Assembly: GCA_025350645.1 (NCBI GenBank)
Contig: JANXXM010000129.1
Coordinates: 1-36,416 of the forward strand
Length of the DNA: 36,416 bases
Reading direction: 5' to 3'
DNA from: Ferruginibacter sp.
GTDB lineage: Bacteria > Bacteroidota > Bacteroidia > Chitinophagales > Chitinophagaceae
In this document: positions 18,750-28,496 of the stretch, one piece after another
Layout of the letters: each line of letters starts with the position of its first letter
Numbering within the stretch: position 1 is the stretch's first letter
Position numbers and translations under genes: made by a program
The notes under the pieces: generated by a model
What the model was told of the DNA's origin: nothing
The model's database searches: none
Seen by the model: the letters and a program-made list of their open reading frames with translations, nothing else

Positions 18750-20045
18750 ATGAAAAAATACCTCATAATAATTTTTGCAAGCAGTGTTTCTTTTATTGTA
18801 AAAGCACAGGATAATATTTCTCCGGCAAAACCATATACCGGTATAACCATTATAAAAAATGCCACCGTACACACCGGTACCGGTTCAGTTTTAAACAATA
18901 CTTCCATCCAAATAAACAATGGTAAAATTGAAAAAATAGGTACTGATATTTTTACAGTTAATGCTGATGCAAAAATAATTGACGCTACTGGTATGCAAGT
19001 ATACCCCGGCTTTATAATGAGCAATACTACTATAGGATTAAGAGAAATTGCCAACCAGGTAAAAGGCAGCAATGACTTTGCTGAGTTGGGCGAACTTAAC
19101 CCAAATGTAAGAAGTATTGTGGCATATAATACTGATTCAAAAATTACCAATACTTTGCGCAGCAACGGTATTTTATTTGCAAGTGTAGCACCCGGAGGTT
19201 CCCTTATTGCAGGTACATCATCTGTTGTACAGTTTGATGCATGGAACTGGGAAGATGCAGTTTACAATAAAGATAATGCTATACATTTTTACATGCCATC
19301 TTTAATGGTACGCCCAAACAGATTTGGTGATATGCCTGTAGGTGATCCATTAAAAATTTCGAGAGATAAAATTGAAATGGTGAAGCAATTTTTTAGACAG
19401 GCAAAAGCGTATAATGCCGCTGTACAAACTGGTGCTACCAACTTAAAACTCGCAGCCGTGAAAGGATTATTTACCAGGCAGCAAAAATTATTTATACATT
19501 GCGATATTGTAAAAGAAATGCTTACCGCTATTGACTTTGTAAAAGAGTTTGGGTTTGATGTAACACTTGTAGGCGCAAGCGAAAGCTGGCAAATAGCACC
19601 CTTACTAAAACAAAATAATATAGCAGTAATACTTGGGCAAAACCATACGTTGCCCACCACTACCGATGATGATATAGACCAGCCTTTTAAAACACCCGCA
19701 GCATTACAAAAAGCAGGTGTGTTATTTGCCATTACTGACGAAGACGAAACCACTACCGGCAGAAATTTAATGTTCAACGCAGGTTCTGCTGCGGCTTATG
19801 GTCTTACCAAAGAAGAAGCCTTACAAACTATTACGCTGAATGCTGCAAAAATACTTGGTATAGCAGATAAAAGCGGGAGTATAGAAGCTGGTAAAGATGC
19901 CAACATCATCATAAGTACCGGCGATGCGCTGGATATGCGAACCAATAATATTGTGCACGCATTTATACAAGGCAGGGCTATTAATTTAGATGATAAGCAT
20001 AAGCAGCTATATAAAAAATATATGGATAAGTATGGGGTGAAGTAA
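18750..20045 (+). CDS. secreted amidohydrolase-like protein, catalytic HxH missing
   Basis: A 431-residue protein with a signal peptide (to about residue 19, VKAQ) and the amidohydrolase fold: N-terminal TIIKNATVHTG, the QVYPGFIMSNTTIG strand where HxH normally stands, KLFIHCDIVKE, FAITDEDETT, and a C-terminal NAAKILGIADKSGSIEAGKDANI. The metal-binding HxH and the second histidine strand are replaced, so it is probably a non-catalytic partner of the enzyme upstream. The 61-base gap suggests one transcript. Confidence 0.85.
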   Translation: MKKYLIIIFASSVSFIVKAQDNISPAKPYTGITIIKNATVHTGTGSVLNNTSIQINNGKIEKIGTDIFTVNADAKIIDATGMQVYPGFIMSNTTIGLREIANQVKGSNDFAELGELNPNVRSIVAYNTDSKITNTLRSNGILFASVAPGGSLIAGTSSVVQFDAWNWEDAVYNKDNAIHFYMPSLMVRPNRFGDMPVGDPLKISRDKIEMVKQFFRQAKAYNAAVQTGATNLKLAAVKGLFTRQQKLFIHCDIVKEMLTAIDFVKEFGFDVTLVGASESWQIAPLLKQNNIAVILGQNHTLPTTTDDDIDQPFKTPAALQKAGVLFAITDEDETTTGRNLMFNAGSAAAYGLTKEEALQTITLNAAKILGIADKSGSIEAGKDANIIISTGDALDMRTNNIVHAFIQGRAINLDDKHKQLYKKYMDKYGVK

Positions 20046-20145
20046 ATACATCTTATTTACCAGAAGATGAATGCTGGAGGCAGACAAAGTAGTTTTCTTT
20101 TTTTTAAATTTCATTGAGGCAGAAAACAAAATTAATATAAGAAAT

Positions 20146-20766
20146 ATGCTTACAGTTCAAGATATTATTTCAAAATATGAAAATTATAGCGATGAAGAAT
20201 TATACACGGTTTATAAAAGCATTGACAATTACAGCGATGATGCAAAACATGCTTTAGATTTTGTACTTAAAAAAAAAGGAGGATTTGATTCATTGATAAA
20301 AAGGTTAGAGGAAAAAGTAATTATTCAAAATGAAAAGAGGCGAATAGGTAATGAAGCCACTCTATTAGGAATGAATGGGGTAGATGCAGAATTTTTAAAA
20401 AGTAAAACTTTTTCATCTATACTTACCCAGAAAGAAGTTAATGAGATTATTGAAACCAATGTTGATATTGCAACATTGCATATTGAGGATAAAAAAGTAA
20501 GTTCAGATACAATTGCGAAAAGTATTCTGGGTTGTGGTTTGGCTTCTGCTATAGGTGGTGCCCTTGTTTCACTTCAATATATTTATTTAGGCGCTACGTC
20601 AGTTATCATGATTATTGGATTAGCACTCGTTTGTTATAGTGTTGTAAAATTTACAACAAAAAAATCCTATAATAATACTGCAGTTTTACTTTCAAGTTTT
20701 GCGGCTTTTATAATTTCTTACCTAATTGGATATGCTGTATTTTTAATTGTCGGTTATTTAGGGTAG
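20146..20766 (+). CDS. small membrane protein of unknown function
   Basis: The ATG at 20146 gives 206 residues; an upstream in-frame ATG at 20071 would add 25 residues with an odd hydrophobic FFFLNF run and is less likely. The first ~120 residues are soluble and charged, with an YSDEEL..VYKSIDNYSDDAKHAL repeat-like acidic helix pair. The last ~80 hold three or four hydrophobic segments (from about residue 125, ending in IGYAVFLIVGYLG). No family is recognised. It follows the amidohydrolase pair by about 100 bases, without clear functional link. Confidence 0.7.
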   Translation: MLTVQDIISKYENYSDEELYTVYKSIDNYSDDAKHALDFVLKKKGGFDSLIKRLEEKVIIQNEKRRIGNEATLLGMNGVDAEFLKSKTFSSILTQKEVNEIIETNVDIATLHIEDKKVSSDTIAKSILGCGLASAIGGALVSLQYIYLGATSVIMIIGLALVCYSVVKFTTKKSYNNTAVLLSSFAAFIISYLIGYAVFLIVGYLG

Positions 20767-21007
20767 TTATCAAATTGTAATTTCCATTTTAAATTGTTCA
20801 TTAATATAAAACTGTAAGAATTATTTTGGCTGGGGCCAAAAAACAATAATCAAATGTTATAGCTGCTATTCATTGTAATATTTTGCTCATACCCAAAATA
20901 GAGTGCGACGTATAACTATACGAAAATTTTTATTTAAATTATATGTAAATTTTAATAAGAAAGCAAAGGCTTATAAAAATAAAAGGCTAATTTTTTTATA
21001 TTATCTT

Positions 21008-22591
21008 ATGAAACTCAAGACATTTTTTCTTTATTCATTTTTATTATGCACAAGTTTTTCTTTTGCGCAACAAGAAAATAACCGGGGCAAATATTTTGCA
21101 AAAAAGAAATATACTTATTCAGCCATTCCGACTTTTGTAGAAAGTAAAAATAAATTGCCTATACCAATACTCACAAATGATACCGGTTGGGTAAGCATGT
21201 ATTGGAAAGCATGGGAGATAGCATTCTCCAATTTTAAACAGCCACCAGAGGGATCCCCGCTTGTTTCAAATTTTATTGACGAAGCATTTAATGAATATAT
21301 TTTTCAGTGGGATACCGAGTTTATGATGATGTTTACAAAGTATTGTCACACTATTTTCCCTGCTATACAATCGCTGGATAATTTTTATTGCAGGCAGCAT
21401 AATGATGGATTAATATGGCGGGTAATTACCGAAGCAGAAGGCAAAGACCATGAATGGGGTGGGGGAGAACATTTTGCGAGAACATTAAACCCACCGCTTT
21501 TTAGCTGGGCAGAAGTAGAAACATTTAATTTAACTGGCGATAAATCTCGGTTTGCAATGGTACTGCCCGTGTTAGAAAAATACATTGAATGGATTGAGAA
21601 AAACAGAAAATGTACTAACACTCCTCACCAATTATATTGGACAAACGGGCAGGCATCTGGCATGGATAACACACCAAGAGATGAAGGCAGAGCAGGCTTG
21701 CACAGCAGTTTTTCTGAACATGGCTGGATAGACATTAGCAGCCAAATGGTATTGCAATATAAAAATCTTGCCTTTATGTGTAAAGAATTAAAACTGCTGC
21801 AAAAAGAAAAATTATATATCTCAAAAGCAAATGCTATTGCTACATTAATAAATAAATGGATGTGGAACGAAACTGATGGAATGTATTATGATATCAACGA
21901 AAAGGGCGAGCAAATAAAATGGAAAACCATTGCTGGTTTTTGGCCATTGCTTGCAAAAATTACCCATAAAAATCAACAGGAAAAATTGGTTGCACATTTA
22001 AAAGACACGGCAAGTTTTTGGCGAAAAAATATTTTTCCTAGTTTGGCTGCTAACCAAAAAAACTATAACCCTGCCGGCGAATACTGGCTGGGTGGTATAT
22101 GGGCGCCCACAAATTATATGGTTATAAAAGGGCTGGAAAATTATGGCTACAATGAATTTGCTTACAAGGCTACAGAGCGATACTTAAATGGATTATATGC
22201 AGTGTATAAAAACACCGGTACACTATGGGAAGCCTACTCACCCGACTTTAATTTGCCCGCCACCAATGAAGGAGGAAAAGATTTGGTGAGAAAAAATTTT
22301 GTAGGCTGGACCGGCTGCGGGCCTATTACTTTGTTGATAGAAAATATTCTTGGAGTAAAAGTAAATGCCGTCGAAAATACTATTTACTGGAATATTACCA
22401 GGAATGATACTCATGGAATGAAACATTTGTTTTGTGGAAAAGCAAAAGTTTCATTACTCTTTAAAAATATTATCCCCAATAAATATGCAATAGAAACAGA
22501 AACCACCAAACCGATAACATTAATTATAAAAAATAAAAACCTAATCAAAACTTTACATTTAAAAAAGGGAAAACAGCAAATGTTTTTTTGA
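21008..22591 (+). CDS. secreted glycoside hydrolase, GH63/GH37-like (alpha/alpha)6 barrel
   Basis: Starting at ATG 21008 the 527-residue protein has a clear signal peptide (MKLKTFFLYSFLLCTSFSFAQQ); the longer frame from a GTG at 20903 only adds a basic segment. The rest looks like an (alpha/alpha)6-toroid of the MGH1/trehalase-like group: WDTEFMMMF, AEGKDHEWGGGEHF, TPRDEGRAGLHSSFSEHGW, GGIWAPTNYMVIKGLE and GTLWEAYSPDF with the carboxylate-rich loops that serve as acid and base. The substrate is probably an alpha-glucoside or mannoside; it cannot be chosen from sequence alone. No SusC/D or other polysaccharide gene is adjacent. Confidence 0.75.
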   Translation: MKLKTFFLYSFLLCTSFSFAQQENNRGKYFAKKKYTYSAIPTFVESKNKLPIPILTNDTGWVSMYWKAWEIAFSNFKQPPEGSPLVSNFIDEAFNEYIFQWDTEFMMMFTKYCHTIFPAIQSLDNFYCRQHNDGLIWRVITEAEGKDHEWGGGEHFARTLNPPLFSWAEVETFNLTGDKSRFAMVLPVLEKYIEWIEKNRKCTNTPHQLYWTNGQASGMDNTPRDEGRAGLHSSFSEHGWIDISSQMVLQYKNLAFMCKELKLLQKEKLYISKANAIATLINKWMWNETDGMYYDINEKGEQIKWKTIAGFWPLLAKITHKNQQEKLVAHLKDTASFWRKNIFPSLAANQKNYNPAGEYWLGGIWAPTNYMVIKGLENYGYNEFAYKATERYLNGLYAVYKNTGTLWEAYSPDFNLPATNEGGKDLVRKNFVGWTGCGPITLLIENILGVKVNAVENTIYWNITRNDTHGMKHLFCGKAKVSLLFKNIIPNKYAIETETTKPITLIIKNKNLIKTLHLKKGKQQMFF

Positions 22592-23001
22592 TAAAAAATA
22601 TTTGGTAAATAATGGAGTAAAATGAGTTGGATAATATTTTAAAAATACGGTAATCTTTATTGCTCTTTATAAAATAGATAGAATTCTGATTGTTGTTTGG
22701 TCGGCAGATAGAAGGAATAAACAACCGCTTAAAATTCTGAAATATAGATAGCAATGGAGGAGAATATTTGTAAATTAATTTAAACAAAAAAATATATTTA
22801 ATAAGCGTATAAAATTATAGCGAAAATTTTGTTTGTATATGGGCATCACTACTATAAAAAGAAGCCCGACTAATTTATAATTTGTAGATTTTGTATAACG
22901 GGATCTTCATCTAATTGTATTTGTGGAGAAATAAATATTTGCTTGAAACTGTATTTAAAAATTGTCTTTATTTTTCGAAAAAATTGATACTATCCAAAAA
23001 A
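22592..23001. other. AT-rich gene-free gap
   Basis: About 400 bases between the glycoside hydrolase and the terminator of the receptor pseudogene. It is strongly AT-rich and carries no convincing coding frame, tRNA or repeat. Nothing specific could be identified. Confidence 0.6.
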
Positions 23002-23030
23002 AATCCCGCTCTTAAAACAAGAACGGGATT
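23002..23030 (-). terminator. Rho-independent terminator of the receptor pseudogene
   Basis: AATCCCG/CGGGATT with a C-A mismatch and an inner TCTT/AAGA pairing, loop AAAAC. Seen on the minus strand it is followed by a T-run (plus-strand A-run 22996-23002), 22 bases past the receptor stop. A TTCTTTT tract on the right may allow function in both directions. Confidence 0.8.
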
Positions 23031-23051
23031 CTTTTACTAGCATTTTATTTC

Positions 23052-26000
23052 TTAAAAAATATACCTTAACCCAAACTGCATTTGCCACCTGGAAATTAAA
23101 TCCGGGCTTGCAGTAAACGTACTTTTGGTAGATGGATCAAAATTAAACTGTGGCTTGCCTGCTGTAGTAAAAGGCGTATTTGCATCCAGCGAAATGGGTT
23201 GGTAAAAACCAGCGTTGGTTGCCAATTTTCTTACACCCCAGTTACTGTTTAACAAGTTGCCTACGTTTTGAATATCTATACTAAACTGTACTGTATTTCT
23301 TTTATTACCATTTTTAAAATTAAGGTCTTGCAAAATTCTAATATCCATTTGGCCAAACCATGGCGTGGAGCCGGCATATTTTTCTGTATACTGCCCACGG
23401 TGGCTGCTTAAATATTTGTCTGATTCAATGTAATTTTTAAATGCGGCTTGTTGTATAGCCGGTGATTGTGTTACGCCCAATGCATCCAGATAGTTTGTAA
23501 ATGTCATCGTATTTATTTCCGCATCGGTAGGTACATATAATAAGTCATTAGTACCGGTTCCATCATTATTTATATCACCACCATATACATAAGCAAAGCG
23601 GTCGCCACTGGTCCAGCTACTAAATAATGATAGCGTAGTGCCATACATTTTTTCTTTACCGTATTCAAATTTCTTAATACCTGCTATTACAAAACGATGT
23701 TTGTTGCCGTATAAAGAAGTAGAATTTCTAGCTTCATTTGCATTGTTTAAAATGGGGTTTCTGTCAAATGCATCGCTAGATATTTCTGCAGAAATAGAAC
23801 TTGCGTCTTTAGCTATTAAATAATTGTAGGATGCCTGTAAATATAATCCGTTTTTAAAAGCCTGCACCGCCTGCAAACTGGTATTAAACTGGTAGCCTGT
23901 ATTTTTTGCATTGGTAAAAACATAAGTGTTGTTAGTTGTAAATGCGCCATCAGTGCCTTTGTCAGAAGCTTTGTAAATTTTTCTGTTATCGCCTGTGCCA
24001 GAGTTTAACGTACCTGTAGGAGTACCCAAATTATAATTACGCACCATCATGGCTCTTCTGTCTTTTGTATATGCTACATCTGCAGAAATAATGGTTCCTG
24101 TTTTTAATTTATAATCAAAACCAATATTGTTTCTCCATACCTGCGGCCATTGAAAATTTTTATCAGTAGCATTGTAAAAACCGGTGTAAGGGTTAGCTTG
24201 CTGGTTGCCTAACCATACAAAAGGAAAGCGACCTGTAAACAAACCTGTTCCACCTCTCAGTACTGCAGTTCTGTCGCCATTTACATCCCAGTTAAAACCA
24301 ATACGTGGAGATATTAACGGCTTCTTTGTAGGAAATTTTGTATTGTCTAAATCTTTGCCCGCACCATTACTAACCCTGTTGCCATTGGCATCAAATAAAA
24401 CCTGCGGGTCGTTGTTTGGGATGGTTGGTGAGCCTTCTTGAAAAGTTCCTTTGAATGTACCGTCGCCATTAAAGTTTGGATTTTTAAAACTTGCATTGCT
24501 GTAGGAAGGTGCATCTAACCTTAAGCCATACGTTAATTTAAAATTTTTAGAAATTTTAAATTCGTCTTGTAAATAAACCAATGCCTGCGCCACAGTTAAA
24601 TAATAAAAAGTCCACTGGTTTGCTGCAGCCCTGTTTTTTGCATAAGCTACATCTAGATCTAACGGGTATGCACGAAACACATAAGCGCCGCTAACAGGTA
24701 CACTATCTTTAAATGTTTTTATATCTGCTGAGCTAAATACCGCTGGGCCATATCCTGTTAAGTTAAATGAATTGGCAAATTTAAATGACTCATAAGCCAC
24801 ACCAGCAGTAATAGTATGCTTAGGTAAAATATAAGTAAAATTATTTGTTGCCTGAAAAGCATCCTGGTTTAAAATATTATTTATAGAAAATGGCTCATGC
24901 CCTGCAATAATATAGCGAACATTATTTTTGGTAATATTTACAACTGGGAAGGGGGTAGATAGTGCATCTCGGTTATCTCTAAAAGTGGTATAAACCAATC
25001 TTAATTTATTGGCAAACCTGCTACCAAAATTTGATTTTAATTCTGTACCAAAAGATTGTAATTTATTATTGATTCTATATCCGGAATTACGAAATTGAAG
25101 TGTTGTAAAGTCAGGCCCGCGGCGGCCTATAGCGCTTGGGTGAGCAGGTTTTTCTTTTGATGCATCTAAACCATTATAGGTAAATGAAAGACTGTTATTG
25201 TCATTAATAACCCAATCTACCTTTGCCAGCCATTTGCTGCTTTTTTGCTTATAATTAAAGCCTTGGTAATCGCCGGTTTCGTAGCCAAATTTATTTTTAA
25301 GAATTGTTCTTACATCAATTAAATCCTGCTCCAATACCCTTGATGCATTGCTTTTACCTGTGTTGGCAGCATTTCGCCCAACAAAAGCGGTGGGTGCATC
25401 CTGCCTCTGCTCGGTTTCAAAATTTACAAAATAAAACAGTTTATTTTTTTTAATAGCCCCGCTTAATGCAAAGCCAGCCTGGTATTGATCCAGTTTTGGA
25501 ACAACTATTTTATTACCATTTATTTTTTTACCGGTAAGTCCTTCATTTCTGTAAAAACCATAAACGGTACCTCCAAATGTGTTGGTTCCACTTTTAGTTA
25601 CTGTATTTACACCCGCACCTGTAAAGCCCGCCTGTGTTACATCGTAAGGTGCAATGTTTACCTGTATCTGGTCTATGGCATCAAGCGATACTGGTTGAGA
25701 ATTGGTTTGCCCACCGGGTGTTGGTGCATCTAACCCGAAAGGATTATTAAAGACAGCACCATCTAAAGAGTAGTTATTTTACTGCCCGTTTTTACCTGCA
25801 AAAGAAGTTCCGTTTATAGTGGCAGAAGCAGAGGGTGTAAGTCTGGTAAAATCATCTGCCGACCTGGAAATAGTAGGCAACTGCCGAATTTGACGAGAGC
25901 TTATGTTTGTAGATGCACCAGTACGCTGGTTATCAAATATTTTTGATTTTGCTGATACAGTAACTTCGGAAAGATTTACAGAAGTGGCCTGCAATTTAAA

Positions 26001-26324
26001 ATCTACCGCAGTATTTTGACCTAACTCCAATGTAATATTTGATTCTAATTTTTCCTGAAAACCTGTGTAGGAAACGGTTACAGTATACGGACCGCCTACC
26101 CTAAGGTTTGGTACTACATACGAGCCGTTGCTTTGGCTAATAGTAGTTTTATTTATCCCTGCGTTGCTGTAAGAAATTTTTACGGTTGCACCGCTAAGGG
26201 CTTTCCCTTCTGCATTTGTAACGTTACCGCTAAGGGTGGCAGTAGTTACCTGTGCATTTAAATTATAACTAATTAAAGTTATACATGCCAGCACAAAAAT
26301 TTTGATTAGTTGTTGGTATCTCAT
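23052..26324 (-). pseudogene. Oar-like TonB-dependent receptor interrupted by one in-frame stop
   Basis: A 1090-codon frame: signal peptide (to about residue 25, LNAQ), carboxypeptidase-like regulatory domain (TTATLSGNVTNAEGKALSG to about residue 115), plug, and a long beta-barrel ending WQMQFGLRYIF. The Oar-type plug motif NNYSLDGAVFNNPFG follows a TAA at the complement of 25779-25781, where Tyr is expected (GKNGQ-stop-NNYS). I read 25335-25778 codon by codon: it is open and in the same frame, so the break is one codon, not a frameshift. The family imports large substrates across the outer membrane with TonB/ExbBD. As written, only 181 residues would be made; restart at a TTG near 25334 would lack a signal peptide. 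Confidence 0.88.
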
Positions 26325-26346
26325 AAAATTATTAATGGTTAAAAAA

Positions 26347-26376
26347 CAAAATTATAACAATAAGATAACCTTCAAC
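26347..26376 (-). promoter_or_regulatory. possible Bacteroidota-type promoter of the TonB receptor gene
   Basis: On the minus strand TAATTTTG (complement of 26347-26354) matches the TAnnTTTG -7 consensus exactly, and GTTG (26373-26376) sits 18 bases upstream as a near match to the TTTG -33 element. The inferred leader before the ATG at 26324 would be only about 15-20 bases. Confidence 0.35.
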
Positions 26377-26474
26377 ATTAACTTTTATGGGTTGGTGAAA
26401 AAATGTTCTAAACTTTTGATATAAAAATTTTTAGACTACAATAAATTGTAAAAAAAATTCCTATATTAATAATT

Positions 26475-27266
26475 TTATTTTTTTGTATTATTTTTTTCCC
26501 CTTCTGCTTCCATCATCCTCATACTCTTTGCATCCTGCAAAAATTCCGATGCAAAAATAAATCCATTCAGTTGTTTGTTGTCGCTAAAAATAATGTCTTT
26601 GCTGTTGCCCGCCCATTCTTTTTTGCCCTGTACCATGTATAAAATATTATCGCCTATTTCCATCACGCTATTCATATCGTGGGTGTTTATAATAGTAGTA
26701 ATATTATACTCCAGCGTTAAATCTCTTATGAGTTTATCAATAACCATGGAGGTTACAGGATCCAGGCCGGAGTTGGGCTCATCGCAAAAAAGATATTTGG
26801 GGTTTAGCACCACAGCCCTGGCTATGCCTACCCTTTTTTTCATACCGCCACTTATTTCTGCCGGATACTTTTTGTTGGCATCTTTTAAATTTACCCTATC
26901 GAGTACTTCATTCACCCGTTGTATTTTTTTCGAATTACTATCGCTGGTAAACATATTCAGCGGGAATTTTATGTTCTCCTCTACCGTCATACTGTCAAAT
27001 AATGCAGACCCCTGAAACAACATACCAATTTCTCTTCTCAAAATTTTACGTTCTTCCTCCGTCATTTCTGTAAAACTTTTTCCATCATAAATAATTTCAC
27101 CGGAGTCGGGCTCCAGCAAGCCTACCAGGCATTTTTGCAATACGGTTTTGCCACTGCCACTTGTTCCTATAATAAGGTTTGTTTTACCAGTTTCCATTAT
27201 ATGGCTCACCCCATCCAGCACCACTTTATCTTCAAATTGTTTTTTTATGTTTTTAAATTCTATCAT
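26475..27266 (-). CDS. ABC transporter ATPase, MlaF-like (lipid transport)
   Basis: A 263-residue ATPase with Walker A GTSGSGKT at 34-41, Q-loop FQGSALFD, signature SGGMKKRVGIARA at 139-151, Walker B LFCDEPNSGLDP at 159-170 with Glu163, and an H-loop NTHDMNS. The SGGMKKR signature and the paired permease mark it as MlaF/MkL type, which powers phospholipid or lipophile transport between the membranes with an MCE protein. Its ATG overlaps the stop of the transglutaminase-like gene by four bases (ATGA), so translation is probably coupled. No MCE-domain gene is visible in the window. Confidence 0.9.
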   Translation of the reverse strand: MIEFKNIKKQFEDKVVLDGVSHIMETGKTNLIIGTSGSGKTVLQKCLVGLLEPDSGEIIYDGKSFTEMTEEERKILRREIGMLFQGSALFDSMTVEENIKFPLNMFTSDSNSKKIQRVNEVLDRVNLKDANKKYPAEISGGMKKRVGIARAVVLNPKYLFCDEPNSGLDPVTSMVIDKLIRDLTLEYNITTIINTHDMNSVMEIGDNILYMVQGKKEWAGNSKDIIFSDNKQLNGFIFASEFLQDAKSMRMMEAEGEKNNTKK

Positions 27267-28489
27267 GATTGTTTTAATTTTTTTGGTAGCATAATCAGCA
27301 TGGCTAAACTAAATATAATGAGTAAAATTATCGCTGCCTGTTTTATATAAAATTTCAAGTTTTCCACTATTCTTATATCAGAATAACAACCGTACCAATA
27401 AGTTTTTGTAATATGGTTTTTAATTTTTTTAAAGATGCCAGTATTAAATTTTGCTGCGGTAGTATTGTATAAATATAAATCTTTATCTCGGCCATAAAAA
27501 TCAAAAAAAGGCAATTCCATTTTTGAAAAAGCATTACTCACCAGGCTGTCGCCCTGTACTTGCAATACCTTTACACTGCTATCATAAGCCGCAGTATTTT
27601 TTACTTCTACAGTATTTAAAATGCTGCCATTTGCGTTGCTGGTTTGTATAATATTAAACATAAGATCTACCGCCACCCACTGGGTTTTTTCTGCACAAAA
27701 ATATTCCGATACCTCATGTGTAGATCCTGCAATGTTTCCAAAATCATTTTTCATTTCTAAAAAGCGGCACGGTATGCCTGCTTTTACTACGAACATCGTA
27801 AAAATATTTGCATAAATACCACACCATATTTTTTTGCCTGCAAGTGCAGCTTTATACTGCTCAAATGTATTTAACTCTAGGGTGGCAGCATCGGGTTGTC
27901 CTCTTTGTGCAAATAATTTTTTGTGCAGGTAAATAAATATTTGCTGTACTTTTTTTGCAGAGGGCAGCGCTATATTTATTTTTATGGAATCTCTTAAAAC
28001 GTCAGCTACCTGTTGCTGCTCCACTGCATTTATTTTATCAAATGTATAATCCTCTCCCATTATTTCCTGCGGAGTTATTTGGCATTCTGTAGATTTGTAT
28101 TTTCCAATAAAGGAGGTTCCGCCATTTTCTTTTGCAGAAATATATTCTATGCGAAGCCTAATGCTATCCTTATATACAGGAGAAAAAACATTATAACTGC
28201 AAATGTCTTTTTGTAATAATAATGTTGGGTTAGCAGCCGTTTGCGAATCTGTTTTTTGATGCTGTACAATATACCATTTAACCGGTGCAGGTAAGGGGTT
28301 CAATAAATTAAAACGAAGGGTACTGTCATTAATTTTTTCGGTATTTTTTATTGCTGTAGCAGATACTCGTGGATAAAGATCTGTGTATGAAAATTGTTTT
28401 TTAAAAACATACTCCTCCCTGTGCAAAAAAATATACAGGTTGGCAACCAGCATTACTGCAAATAAGAAGAAAATTAATTTATTTTTCAT
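27263..28489 (-). CDS. membrane-anchored transglutaminase-like protein inside the Mla operon
   Basis: From the ATG at the complement of 28487-28489 the product has 408 residues: an N-terminal hydrophobic anchor (FFLFAVMLVANLYIFL), a large extracytoplasmic part, and a C-terminal TM helix (AAIILLIIFSLAMLIML). The transglutaminase-like triad is visible: Cys223 in KIWCGIYANIF, His258 in STHEVSEYF and Asp275 in WVAVDLMF. An upstream in-frame start at 28522 would overlap the permease gene by 26 bases and is less likely. Such folds hydrolyse or cross-link amides or act as peptidases; the target is unknown. The stop overlaps the ATG of the MlaF-like gene, which ties it to that transport module. Confidence 0.75.
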   Translation of the reverse strand: MKNKLIFFLFAVMLVANLYIFLHREEYVFKKQFSYTDLYPRVSATAIKNTEKINDSTLRFNLLNPLPAPVKWYIVQHQKTDSQTAANPTLLLQKDICSYNVFSPVYKDSIRLRIEYISAKENGGTSFIGKYKSTECQITPQEIMGEDYTFDKINAVEQQQVADVLRDSIKINIALPSAKKVQQIFIYLHKKLFAQRGQPDAATLELNTFEQYKAALAGKKIWCGIYANIFTMFVVKAGIPCRFLEMKNDFGNIAGSTHEVSEYFCAEKTQWVAVDLMFNIIQTSNANGSILNTVEVKNTAAYDSSVKVLQVQGDSLVSNAFSKMELPFFDFYGRDKDLYLYNTTAAKFNTGIFKKIKNHITKTYWYGCYSDIRIVENLKFYIKQAAIILLIIFSLAMLIMLPKKLKQS

Positions 28490-28496
28490 ACTTCTT

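Noticed and set aside
20825-20842. Perfect 7-bp stem TTTTGGC/GCCAAAA with TGGG loop after the small membrane protein gene
   Set aside because: There is no T-run on the plus-strand side, only A's, so it cannot end the plus-strand gene in the usual way; no minus-strand gene is next to it.
22545-22787. 80-codon minus-strand frame in the gap after the glycoside hydrolase
   Set aside because: AT-rich, low-complexity, overlaps the 3' end of the hydrolase, and has no recognisable motif.
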